Source: Candidatus Peregrinibacteria bacterium CG10_big_fil_rev_8_21_14_0_10_49_16 (GTDB taxonomy: Bacteria; Patescibacteriota; Gracilibacteria; Peribacterales; Peribacteraceae). From it: a stretch of DNA of 23,020 nucleotides. Positions 6,428 through 13,755 of this stretch are shown here, in pieces. The translations under genes and the position numbers were made by a program. The notes below the pieces were generated by a model. The model was not told the origin of the DNA, searched no databases, and saw nothing but the letters and a program-made list of their open reading frames with translations. Location of the stretch: positions 8,846 to 31,865 of the forward strand of contig PFDS01000041.1 of NCBI GenBank assembly GCA_002772605.1, read 5' to 3'. The number at the start of each line of letters is the position of its first letter. The first letter of the stretch is position 1.

Positions 6428-7012
6428 ATGAAAACATCTTTCCTACGACAGATCCGTCAACTGGATATCGGGGAGCGCATGCTCAACGCCGCAGCAATAA
6501 TCAGTATTGTAGGAGTCCTCCTGCCGTGGATATCTGGAGAATGGATAGGGGGCGAATTCATCAGCTACTCCGGGCTCCAATTCTACACTGCCTACATTGG
6601 CTGGAGTGTCCTCCTTCTCAATTGCGGTATTCTCGCCATTATCTTCATTCCTCTTGCGACCAACTCTTATCAAGTACCACAGAAAGACCTCCTCAGACTG
6701 TTCGCTGCAGCCCTGGGGAGCATTCTGATTCTGGCCGCTCTCTCTGTCCTCACGAAATTTACCTTCGAATTCTCCCGATTAGAAGTACGTTTTGGCATTT
6801 ACATTGCACTCTTTGGCAGTCTTTTTGTAACATTTGAATCATTCTGCAAGTGGAAGGAGGAACCAATGGAAATAACGCAGCTGCCACCAATTGTTCTGAA
6901 GAAAAGAGATGAGCAAACATTCATACCAAGAGAACCCACTCTTCCGCCTCCACCTCCGCCATCCGCAGAAAAGCACCCCACTCACCCTCCGCATTTCTCG
7001 AAACACCTATGA
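6428..7012 (+). CDS. Hypothetical membrane protein with proline-rich tail
   Basis: I do not recognise a family. From the ATG at 6428 the product is 194 residues with four likely membrane segments at about 20-34 (AAAIISIVGVLLPW), 54-78, 89-108 and 121-139 (FGIYIALFGSLFVTF). A roughly 55-residue hydrophilic tail contains TLPPPPPPSAEKHP and is probably cytoplasmic or periplasmic and disordered. Earlier in-frame starts from 6311 would add residues overlapping the divergent glycosyltransferase and are rejected because a -10-like TATTGT lies just before 6428. The stop overlaps the next start by four bases (ATGA), so the two genes are probably translated together. The four-segment layout resembles small integral-membrane proteins of unknown function. 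Confidence 0.75.
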   Translation: MKTSFLRQIRQLDIGERMLNAAAIISIVGVLLPWISGEWIGGEFISYSGLQFYTAYIGWSVLLLNCGILAIIFIPLATNSYQVPQKDLLRLFAAALGSILILAALSVLTKFTFEFSRLEVRFGIYIALFGSLFVTFESFCKWKEEPMEITQLPPIVLKKRDEQTFIPREPTLPPPPPPSAEKHPTHPPHFSKHL

Positions 7013-7305
7013 ACGATACCGCTGTGCAATATCACAATGAGGATCTCGTGTACGTTGATCCGGAAAGTAAAACAATTATCGGCAAAGTAGAATGGAGTCG
7101 TAACGGAAAATTAAAATCTCTTCCAATGCCTCAGCAGGGGAAAAAGGAGGAGGTTCGCATGCGTAAGAGGAAATTTTCACCGGTCTGCTCCTACAAATCC
7201 GCAAGACGCATCTGGAAAATCGGCGGTGCCTTGGAACCACGACAGCCCACATTATTTGAAGACGCACTTGCGAAAGTCATAGAAGGACAACCATATTGGG
7301 ATTGA
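7009..7305 (+). CDS. Small hypothetical protein, 98 residues
   Basis: I do not recognise this protein. It has no membrane segment or signal peptide. The first third is acidic (NEDLVYVDPESKTIIGKVEW), the middle is strongly basic (QGKKEEVRMRKRKFSP), and the end is FEDALAKVIEGQPYWD. The start codon overlaps the stop of the membrane protein in ATGA, the same coupling seen for nadK, which supports a real gene. It ends 4 bp before the convergent fbp stop. A cytoplasmic partner of the membrane protein is a reasonable guess from coupling only. Confidence 0.65.
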   Translation: MNDTAVQYHNEDLVYVDPESKTIIGKVEWSRNGKLKSLPMPQQGKKEEVRMRKRKFSPVCSYKSARRIWKIGGALEPRQPTLFEDALAKVIEGQPYWD

Positions 7306-7309
7306 ATAC

Positions 7310-8245
7310 CTATCCCTTCAACTTCCCACAAACCCGTTCCACCTCGCTTTTCGATCCGGCAATAATTGGCGTGCGCTGATCGATGGACGTGATCGTCACA
7401 TCTAAAATGGATTTCTCTCCTGTACTTGCACTCCCGCCCAGTTGCTCCACCAGGTAGGCAAAAGGTCCACATTCGTAAAGAATACGCAATTTGCCATTGG
7501 GATATGTGTTTCCACCGACATTAGCGAATACCCCCTGACCTTTTACGAGCAGGTGGTGAATATCCGCAACCATACAACCGGAGTATCGAAGTGTCAGTGT
7601 ACGCTCCAGCCAATCCTGGATAACGGCACGGTACGCGGCATTATCGGTAATCGCACGGAGATTGCCTGGACTGTAATTCTTCGCCTCACCGTGAAGAGGG
7701 GAGTACTTTCGTAACACGATAGGCTCTCCTTCCTCGGTGAAAGAGCACTCACACACACCGCTTCCCATAGAAAAAATAAATAAGGTGCGCGGCCCGTACA
7801 CCGCATACGCAGCAGCTACTTGATCACGAGGTGACTTACCAAGCACTTCTTTACCCTGATACACACCAAAAATAGAACCAATGGTGAAGTTCACGTCAAA
7901 TAAAGATGATCCGTCCAATGGATCATAAACTACGGTATACGGAGCAGTATCTGTGAGTGTCACAAAGTCGTCCTGCTCTTCCGAAGCACATTGCGCTACC
8001 ACTCCACACTGCTGCAAATGGTTCTGAATTATGTTATCGCTCAGAATATCAAATGCCAGCTGCTGCTCACCAAACTGATTCGTCGAACCGGCACCTCCGG
8101 TATCAGCAGTTTGTATAGATCGGGCAATAGCATGAGATACTCTCGCAAGACAAAGAAGAACCTTCTGCAGATCCTCTGATGCACTACTCGAAGCAAGGTG
8201 CTTACGAAGCAACATTGGCTTTTGCTCGAGAAAATTGGGATTCAT
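7310..8245 (-). CDS. fbp: Class I fructose-1,6-bisphosphatase
   Basis: This enzyme hydrolyses fructose 1,6-bisphosphate to fructose 6-phosphate, the committed step of gluconeogenesis. The 311-residue protein shows the metal-binding signature VVYDPLDGSSLFDVNFTIGS (DPLDGSS at residues 108-114), the substrate region LRYSGCMVADIHHLLVKGQG, and the class I active-site stretch YPNGKLRILYECGPFAYLVE. Sedoheptulose-bisphosphatase is a close relative and a dual role cannot be excluded. Start 8245 overlaps the 3' end of gap by 44 bp; an ATG at 8215 would shorten the overlap to 14 bp and is also plausible. No Shine-Dalgarno is seen. Co-transcription with gap fits a gluconeogenic unit. The gene ends 4 bp from a convergent gene with no terminator between. 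Confidence 0.94.
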   Translation of the reverse strand: MNPNFLEQKPMLLRKHLASSSASEDLQKVLLCLARVSHAIARSIQTADTGGAGSTNQFGEQQLAFDILSDNIIQNHLQQCGVVAQCASEEQDDFVTLTDTAPYTVVYDPLDGSSLFDVNFTIGSIFGVYQGKEVLGKSPRDQVAAAYAVYGPRTLFIFSMGSGVCECSFTEEGEPIVLRKYSPLHGEAKNYSPGNLRAITDNAAYRAVIQDWLERTLTLRYSGCMVADIHHLLVKGQGVFANVGGNTYPNGKLRILYECGPFAYLVEQLGGSASTGEKSILDVTITSIDQRTPIIAGSKSEVERVCGKLKG

Positions 8246-9269
8246 GAGATGAGGAAATGAAGTAACCGATGCGAAGAACCAGTTCTGTCACTCGCATGGC
8301 GTATCCCCATTCATTGTCGTACCAGGCCAACACTTGTGCGGCATGGTCATTAACCACTTTCGTAGAGGGAACATCGACAATAGACGAGTGTGGATCTGTC
8401 TGAAAATCAATCGACACACACTGATCTTCGGAAAGAGAGAGAATGCCACCCATGCGTTCATCACTCGTTGCCTCGCGCAAGACTGCATGAATACTGTCGA
8501 CCGTTACCGCATGTTTGAATGCAAATGCCATGTACGAACAACTCACCGTCGGCACAGGAACACGAAATGCCATACCGTCCATTTTCCCTTTGAGATGCGG
8601 AAAAATCTTTGCACAAGCCTTCACCGCTCCAGTCTTGGTGGGAATCATGGAAAGCGTGGCAGCCCTAGCTCGACGCAATTCACCTCCTTCCTGCGACTTG
8701 TTATCCAGCAGATTCTGCGAAGCGGTATATGCATGAACAGAGCTCACAAGAAGATGTTCCACGCGAAATGCTTTATCAAGAACGCTGACCACGGGAGCAA
8801 TGCAGTTCGTTGTACAGGATGCATTGGAGACAATCTCCATATCCGCCTGCAAGATCTCATCATTCACACCAAGAACAATCATAGGCGTGTCGTCTTTCAT
8901 TGGTGCCGTCACAATCACGCGTTTTGCCCCAGCATGGAGATGGGGACGTACCGTTTCCTCGCGTGTAAACTTCCCCGTGGATTCCACGACAATATCAATA
9001 TTCAATTCCTTCCAAGGACATTTGCCAGGATCCGGTTCACAGACAACATGCACCAGCTTTCCATCAACAAGAATATCTTCGCCCTCCACCTGCACATCAA
9101 GGGTGAAACGACCGTGTAGAGAATCATACTTCAACAAATATGCGCGCATTTCTGCATCAGATGACGCATTGATTGCTACCACTTCTACCTCGCCAGGAAA
9201 CCGCTGGAGTAATTGCCTATGTACATTTCTCCCAATCCGCCCGTACCCGTTAATGGCCACGCGAATCAC
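8202..9269 (-). CDS. gap: Glyceraldehyde-3-phosphate dehydrogenase, probably NADP-accepting
   Basis: The 355-residue protein has the Rossmann start INGYGRIGRN, the catalytic SNASCTTNCIAPV (Cys152), the catalytic histidine in SSVHAYTAS, RRARAATLSMIPTKTGA and the C-terminal WYDNEWGYAMRV. The start is GTG at 9269; no ATG lies in frame just upstream, and a promoter with its -10 exactly 6 nt before the GTG supports it. In the dinucleotide-binding loop the sequence is VVAINASSDAE, with Ala where NAD-specific enzymes have Asp (IND). The equivalent IxNAS pattern is found in GapB-type gluconeogenic, NADP-using enzymes. A short unusual C-terminal tail (SSSHESQFSRAKANVAS) overlaps the fbp start. The pairing with fbp suggests flow toward hexose phosphates. 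Cofactor use is inference. Confidence 0.95.
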   Translation of the reverse strand: MIRVAINGYGRIGRNVHRQLLQRFPGEVEVVAINASSDAEMRAYLLKYDSLHGRFTLDVQVEGEDILVDGKLVHVVCEPDPGKCPWKELNIDIVVESTGKFTREETVRPHLHAGAKRVIVTAPMKDDTPMIVLGVNDEILQADMEIVSNASCTTNCIAPVVSVLDKAFRVEHLLVSSVHAYTASQNLLDNKSQEGGELRRARAATLSMIPTKTGAVKACAKIFPHLKGKMDGMAFRVPVPTVSCSYMAFAFKHAVTVDSIHAVLREATSDERMGGILSLSEDQCVSIDFQTDPHSSIVDVPSTKVVNDHAAQVLAWYDNEWGYAMRVTELVLRIGYFISSSHESQFSRAKANVAS

Positions 9270-9275
9270 GGAAAC

Positions 9276-9304
9276 ATCGTAAAGGTGGGAACAAAAAAAA
9301 TCAA
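9276..9304 (-). promoter_or_regulatory. Leaderless promoter of gap
   Basis: On the minus strand TTGATT (9304-9299) and TACGAT (9281-9276) are separated by exactly 17 bp. The -10 ends 6 nt before the GTG start of gap, so transcription should begin at the start codon. The -35 hexamer lies just past the mraY stop codon (9306-9308), so gap-fbp can be transcribed separately from the recA-dnaB-mraY unit. Confidence 0.6.
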
Positions 9305-9305
9305 C

Positions 9306-10355
9306 TTATCCCATCACCCCCACGATCACTCCCAAAAAGGCAAAGAAGGCGCCGATGATCCAAAGACGCATGGTCACTTTGGATTCGCCCCAGTCAAGGG
9401 CTTCAAAGTGGTGATGGATAGGCGCTGCCTTGAAAACTTTCTTTCCGCCACGAAACTTCTTGCTCGTGAGCTGGATAATGACCGAGAGCATTTCAACGAC
9501 CAGAACAAACGCAATGAGTGGCAAAATCACTACTGTATCCGTCATAAATGCAATGACCGCCAACATACCTCCAAGAGGAAGTGAACCGGAATCTCCCATA
9601 AAAAATAGTGCAGGAGGAACATTGTTCCAAAGAAACGCGGCAATAGCCCCTACACACACCGCACAGAAGGCAGCAAGCACCGAAAAACCATGAATATAGG
9701 CCAGAACACCAAACGCACCGAATGCAACGACAAGCAGTCCGCTGAGGAGCCCATCTAAACCATCCGTCACATTTGAAGCATTCGCCGTTCCAATGAGCAC
9801 AAACATGAAAATAGGTATATACCACCAACCAACGCGCACATCTCCCCAGAAAGGAATGTAAATCTGATCATACCCCAACTTCAAGTAGAACCAGAATGCA
9901 CCAACAACGGCAATGAGAAGAAGTGAAGAAATTTTAGGGAGCACATCCAACCCCTTTTTCGCGCCCACACCGAGGATATTCAAATAGTCGTCCAGACTTC
10001 CCAAAATCGCCATCGTGATGAGTGTAAAAAGAGGAAGGTAGACTTCTCCACGCTGCAAAAGGGAATGATCCACAAACCCAAAGAAGGAGAGCACCCGTGA
10101 AAAGAGGATGGTCACAAGAATAGAACTCCATATCAGTACACCGCCCATGGTAGGAGTCCCAAATTTATGCTTATGGTATTTTCGAAACACTGTTGGCTCA
10201 CGCCCATCCACCGTTTCAACGCGAAGTTGTTTTCCCAAACGGTTGCGGCGGAGAAAACGAATGAACCACGGAGTAGCCAAAAGCCCAAAAAGGAATGCAA
10301 AAAGGGCATACCCCAGAATGAACAGCAGCGGTACATCCGGACGAGGAACAATCAT
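9306..10355 (-). CDS. mraY: Phospho-N-acetylmuramoyl-pentapeptide transferase
   Basis: MraY transfers phospho-MurNAc-pentapeptide from UDP to undecaprenyl phosphate to make lipid I in the cytoplasmic membrane. The 349-residue product is strongly hydrophobic, in line with the ten-helix family. It keeps the signature residues: KFGTPTMGG near the N-terminus, the Asp pair in AILGSLDDYLN, NASNVTDGLDGL, FMGDSGSLPLGG and the cytoplasmic APIHHHFE loop. Start 10355 is chosen because MIVPRPDVPLLFILGYALF gives the usual short N-terminus; starts at 10403 or 10430 would overlap dnaB and add hydrophilic Cys/Pro-rich residues. It follows dnaB by 34 bp. Isolation from other mur genes, next to dnaB and recA, is unusual compared with the classical dcw cluster. 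Confidence 0.96.
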   Translation of the reverse strand: MIVPRPDVPLLFILGYALFAFLFGLLATPWFIRFLRRNRLGKQLRVETVDGREPTVFRKYHKHKFGTPTMGGVLIWSSILVTILFSRVLSFFGFVDHSLLQRGEVYLPLFTLITMAILGSLDDYLNILGVGAKKGLDVLPKISSLLLIAVVGAFWFYLKLGYDQIYIPFWGDVRVGWWYIPIFMFVLIGTANASNVTDGLDGLLSGLLVVAFGAFGVLAYIHGFSVLAAFCAVCVGAIAAFLWNNVPPALFFMGDSGSLPLGGMLAVIAFMTDTVVILPLIAFVLVVEMLSVIIQLTSKKFRGGKKVFKAAPIHHHFEALDWGESKVTMRLWIIGAFFAFLGVIVGVMG

Positions 10356-10389
10356 GACAGAGGGAAGAGGAAGAGGGGATGAGCATACA

Positions 10390-11760
10390 CTACAGTGCCC
10401 CATCGGCACTATGCACTTTATCAATATCAAAAAACCGCATTTGTTCCTTCTTAAAGAGGAGCTCTACTCTTCCGGTAGGCCCGTTTCTATGCTTACGAAT
10501 GTAAATATCAGTCATTCCCGGACGATCACTGTCTTCATCATAGTAATCCTCACGATACATCATAAGAACGATATCGGCATCCTGTTCAATGGAACCAGAA
10601 TCACGTAAGTCGGAGAGCGTGGGAATGTTCCCCGGACGATTTTCGACAGCACGAGAAAGTTGTGACAGTGCTAGAATAGGCACATGCAGCTCACGGGCAA
10701 TCTGCTTGAGTGAACGGGATATTTCGGAAATTTCCTGTACGCGGTTTCCTGCGTAACGCACATTGCCTGTGCTAAGTAGTTGAATGTAGTCCACAATAAT
10801 GAGATCAAGACCATGCTCCATCTGCAAACGGCGCGCCTTTGTGCGCAGTTCAGTCATGGATGAAGAAACCGCATCATCTATATATATATTGGCTTTCCCA
10901 AGTTCATCCATAATCGAACCCATATTCTGGAAATCGCCATCATCAAGTTTTCCGCGCTGCAGCTTCCAGGAATCCACACCAAGCATGGAGGAAAACAAAC
11001 GATCCACCAGTTGCTCCTTACTCATCTCCAACGAGAAAACGCCTATGGATTTCCCAAAGCGAGTGGCGGCATTCTGCGCAATATTGAGTGCCAAACTCGT
11101 TTTTCCCATACTTGGACGCGCCGCAACAATAATGAGATCACTCGGCTGCAACCCTGAAAGCTTCATATCAAGCGAGTAAAATCCTGTTGAAACACCTTTT
11201 ATAGCGTCTTTGTCCTCCGCCTCATGCATCTCCGCAAAACGCTCATAACGCTCAGAAAGAATATCACGAATATGCACGAACTTCTCTTTCAGAAACGTAT
11301 TGGTGACCTGAAAAACTTCCCGCTCCACCTGATCAAGCAGTTCCAGCACAGGAACATCCAGTGTGTATCCATGACCGATAATCTTCCGTCCTGCTTCAAT
11401 AATCCGACGATGCACTGCCTTCTGCTTCACAATCTGTCCATACTGATACACGTGTGATGCGGTCGGAACTTCCGAAGCCAATTCGGCTAAAAATGCACTT
11501 CCTCCAATTTGCTCAATCTGTTCCTGATCCTGCAATCGATCAGCAATCGTGACAAAGTCGATGAGCTCATGGTTCTGGTAGAGATCCATGATCGCTTGAA
11601 ATACAAGACGATACTTCGGATCGTAAAAATCTTCCGGTTGTAGAAAGTCCGATAGACGGATCACTGCTTCTGGATCCACAAGCAGCGCACCAAGAACCGT
11701 GCGCTCTGCTTCGAGAGAGTGTGGAGGAGTGTCCAATGTAGGAAGCTGTGCCGTCACCAT
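10390..11760 (-). CDS. dnaB: Replicative DNA helicase DnaB
   Basis: DnaB is the hexameric 5'-3' helicase of the replication fork. The 456-residue protein has the N-terminal helical collar (about 10-110, with HSLEAERTVLGALL and QPEDFYDPKYRLVF), a linker helix, and the RecA-like motor beginning GVSTGFYSLDMKLSGLQPSD. The motor carries Walker A ARPSMGKTS, Walker B DLIIVDYIQLL, LSQLSRAVENR and the C-terminal RDSGSIEQDADIVLMMYR. The ATG at 11760 is preferred to a GTG at 11769; either lies close behind the recA stop (12 or 3 bp). No intein is present in the motor. It is probably in one transcript with recA and mraY. Confidence 0.97.
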   Translation of the reverse strand: MVTAQLPTLDTPPHSLEAERTVLGALLVDPEAVIRLSDFLQPEDFYDPKYRLVFQAIMDLYQNHELIDFVTIADRLQDQEQIEQIGGSAFLAELASEVPTASHVYQYGQIVKQKAVHRRIIEAGRKIIGHGYTLDVPVLELLDQVEREVFQVTNTFLKEKFVHIRDILSERYERFAEMHEAEDKDAIKGVSTGFYSLDMKLSGLQPSDLIIVAARPSMGKTSLALNIAQNAATRFGKSIGVFSLEMSKEQLVDRLFSSMLGVDSWKLQRGKLDDGDFQNMGSIMDELGKANIYIDDAVSSSMTELRTKARRLQMEHGLDLIIVDYIQLLSTGNVRYAGNRVQEISEISRSLKQIARELHVPILALSQLSRAVENRPGNIPTLSDLRDSGSIEQDADIVLMMYREDYYDEDSDRPGMTDIYIRKHRNGPTGRVELLFKKEQMRFFDIDKVHSADGAL

Positions 11761-11772
11761 GGGAAGCACAGT

Positions 11773-12819
11773 CTACCCTATCTTCGCTTCCTTGCGTATC
11801 TTCACTTCCAGCTCTTTGGCAATCTTGCCATGCTCTTCAAGAAAACTTCGTGCCTGTTCACGCCCTTGTCCCAAGTTCTCCTCTCCATATTGGTAATAAC
11901 TGCCTGAACGTTTGACGATACCGTATCGTACACCAAGATCGAGCATATCTCCTGATCGACTGATTCCCTGATTATAGAGAATGTCAAATTCCGCCTGTCG
12001 GAATGGTGGAGCAACTTTGTTTTTGACGACTTTTACCCGCGTACGATTACCGACAATATTCTGTCCGTCACCACTATCACTCTTATCCAGTATTTTCTCA
12101 ATACGACGTACATCTAACCGAAGGGAAGAATAGAATTTGAGAGCATTTCCCCCCGTCGTCGTTTCAGGATTGCCAAACATGACACCTATTTTCATACGAA
12201 TCTGATTAATAAAAATAACCGAACACTGTGTTTTATTGACAATAGCAGTCAATTTACGTAAAGCCTGGCTCATGAGACGCGCCTGCAATCCCATGTGACT
12301 ATCACCCATCATTCCTTCAATCTCCGCACGCGGCGTCAGCGCAGCAACACTATCGACAACAATGATATCCACTCCGCCAGACCGAACCAGCGTCTCGACA
12401 ATTTCGAGTGCCTGCTCGCCGGTGTCAGGTTGGGAAACCAGAAGTGAATCAATATCGACACCAATGCGTTTGGCATATTGCACATCAAGGGCATGCTCGG
12501 CATCAATGAACGCTGCCTTTCCACCCAAACGTTGCACTTCGGCAATCGCATGCAGTGCCAGTGTCGTCTTTCCGGAAGATTCCGGCCCGAATACTTCGAT
12601 AATACGCCCGCGAGGGATGCCGCCACCCAAAGCAATATCAAGGGAAAGAGAGCCTGAGGAAAATTTGGGGATGGACATGCTCCGACTGCTATCACCCATA
12701 GTGATAATAGATCCCGTACCGTATTGTTTTTCAATATGAGCAATGGCTGCTTTGAGTGCATCAGAATGGTCAGACGTTTTTGTGGGAGGTGTCGTTGTGA
12801 TGGAAGAGGATTTAGACAT
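11773..12819 (-). CDS. recA: Recombinase RecA
   Basis: RecA forms filaments on single-stranded DNA, carries out strand exchange and stimulates LexA-type self-cleavage. The 348-residue length is normal. Seen in order are the N-terminal helix ALKAAIAHIEKQYGTGSI, Walker A GPESSGKTT (about 78-86), IDAEHALD, Walker B DIIVVDSVAALTPRAEIEG, loop 1 GDSHMGLQARLMSQALRK, FINQIRMKIGVMFGNPETTT with loop 2, and the basic C-terminal KELEVKIRKEAKIG. A Ser/Thr-rich 18-residue N-terminal extension precedes the core. The usual acidic C-terminal tail is missing. The gene heads a recA-dnaB-mraY unit. A palindrome and a TTGACT box lie upstream. Confidence 0.97.
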   Translation of the reverse strand: MSKSSSITTTPPTKTSDHSDALKAAIAHIEKQYGTGSIITMGDSSRSMSIPKFSSGSLSLDIALGGGIPRGRIIEVFGPESSGKTTLALHAIAEVQRLGGKAAFIDAEHALDVQYAKRIGVDIDSLLVSQPDTGEQALEIVETLVRSGGVDIIVVDSVAALTPRAEIEGMMGDSHMGLQARLMSQALRKLTAIVNKTQCSVIFINQIRMKIGVMFGNPETTTGGNALKFYSSLRLDVRRIEKILDKSDSGDGQNIVGNRTRVKVVKNKVAPPFRQAEFDILYNQGISRSGDMLDLGVRYGIVKRSGSYYQYGEENLGQGREQARSFLEEHGKIAKELEVKIRKEAKIG

Positions 12820-12828
12820 AAACAGAAA

Positions 12829-12850
12829 GGGGTAAACGAACGTACACCCC
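12829..12850. promoter_or_regulatory. Candidate operator palindrome upstream of recA
   Basis: The 22-bp segment GGGGTAAACGAACGTACACCCC is an imperfect palindrome: five outer and three inner base pairs match, with two mismatched positions per arm. It lies 9 bp upstream of the recA ATG and about where transcription would begin from the TTGACT box. It does not match the E. coli (CTGT-N8-ACAG) or Bacillus (GAAC-N4-GTTC) LexA boxes. Confidence 0.3.
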
Positions 12851-12851
12851 T

Positions 12852-12880
12852 ACTTTGAAAGAGCATGTATCGGAAGTCAA
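12852..12880 (-). promoter_or_regulatory. Possible recA promoter
   Basis: On the minus strand TTGACT (12880-12875) is a good -35, but the hexamer 17 bp downstream is CAAAGT (12857-12852), a poor -10. The 78-bp gap between the upstream lipoprotein gene and recA holds no other plausible promoter. A similar TTGACT-N16-CAAAGT arrangement lies upstream of the sigma-like gene. Confidence 0.3.
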
Positions 12881-12897
12881 GAAATAACCCCTTGCTC

Positions 12898-13755
12898 TCA
12901 GGAAGAAGTTGTTGATTGAAGAATACAAATTCCTGTTTCTTCCCCAAGAGAAGAGAAGGCACAAAATTCTCCTTCAGGACACAAGAGTCCATGTGGTCCA
13001 CCACAGGGCATCAAACTTCCGGAACTGAATCGCGGAGAATTGCTCACACCACCTCCATCTATATCCATCGTACGAAGAAGTCGTAAAAATGCAGAACGTA
13101 CAGCAGCATCTTCTGCACCACCTTGGGTCAATGTCACCACCAGACCATCCTTCTCACGTTCAATGTACACTTGTTGGCCACCATGCTCCTCATGAAATAC
13201 ACGTACGGCAGGAATCCCATCCACAACAAGAAAATCACCACTGAAGGGAAGAGGATCAGTACTCGAATCAATCCCGACAATCGGCAAAAATGAACCGGAC
13301 TCTGTAAAGTACACACGTGAACGATCACCATGTCGTACCCATGCAGATGGAGCGTGAAACGTGACAGACAATGCAGGGATCACCCATTCTTTTTCCGCAT
13401 CACTCTGACCACGCACTTCCGTCACGACAAGTACGTGTACATCGCTGTCATCTACATTTTTCTCTACTGTACCCACCAAATAGATATCCTGCCCTTCATA
13501 CGCCTGCAGTCCAATAGTAGGACTTTCCACATACAGCACAATATCACCATCCTGGTATAACACATGCGTACCACGCCGTACGGCAGAGAGTTCTGCTCGC
13601 TGCAGTACACCATGCACTTCCAGAGCTCCCTCCGGAAAACGTTGTTGCATAACCGGAGATTTGCAGCTGGTAAGCTGCACTGCAAAAACAGCACACAGGA
13701 AGCATGCCAAAATAGATCTCGCTGATCTCTTACTTCTTTGTGTCGTCAAAGGCAT
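12898..13755 (-). CDS. Predicted lipoprotein with Cys-rich C-terminal motif
   Basis: The 285-residue protein starts with a basic n-region (TQRSKRSARS), a hydrophobic stretch ILACFLCAVFAV and a lipobox LTSC with the modified Cys at residue 31, so export and lipid anchoring are likely. The central part, about 45-235, is beta-rich (GDIVLYVESPTIGLQAYEG, YLVGTVEKNVDDSDVHVLVV) and matches no family I know. The last 40 residues contain four Cys (251, 259, 265, 277) in CGGPHGLLCPEGEFC and ETGIC, resembling a short disulfide motif found at the ends of secreted bacterial proteins. The ATG at 13755 overlaps the sigma-like gene by 26 bp; a GTG at 13764 is an alternative. The overlap implies co-expression with that regulator. 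Function unknown. Confidence 0.78.
   Translation of the reverse strand: MPLTTQRSKRSARSILACFLCAVFAVQLTSCKSPVMQQRFPEGALEVHGVLQRAELSAVRRGTHVLYQDGDIVLYVESPTIGLQAYEGQDIYLVGTVEKNVDDSDVHVLVVTEVRGQSDAEKEWVIPALSVTFHAPSAWVRHGDRSRVYFTESGSFLPIVGIDSSTDPLPFSGDFLVVDGIPAVRVFHEEHGGQQVYIEREKDGLVVTLTQGGAEDAAVRSAFLRLLRTMDIDGGGVSNSPRFSSGSLMPCGGPHGLLCPEGEFCAFSSLGEETGICILQSTTSS

Noticed and set aside
5769..6431. Open frame of 220 codons on the plus strand opposite the second glycosyltransferase
   Set aside because: It is antisense to a well-supported enzyme and has shadow-like composition with many Cys, His and Asn.
8334..9119. Long open frame (261 codons) on the plus strand opposite gap
   Set aside because: It lies wholly antisense to a clear GAPDH gene, is rich in His/Cys/Arg as expected of a complement-strand shadow, and resembles no protein family.
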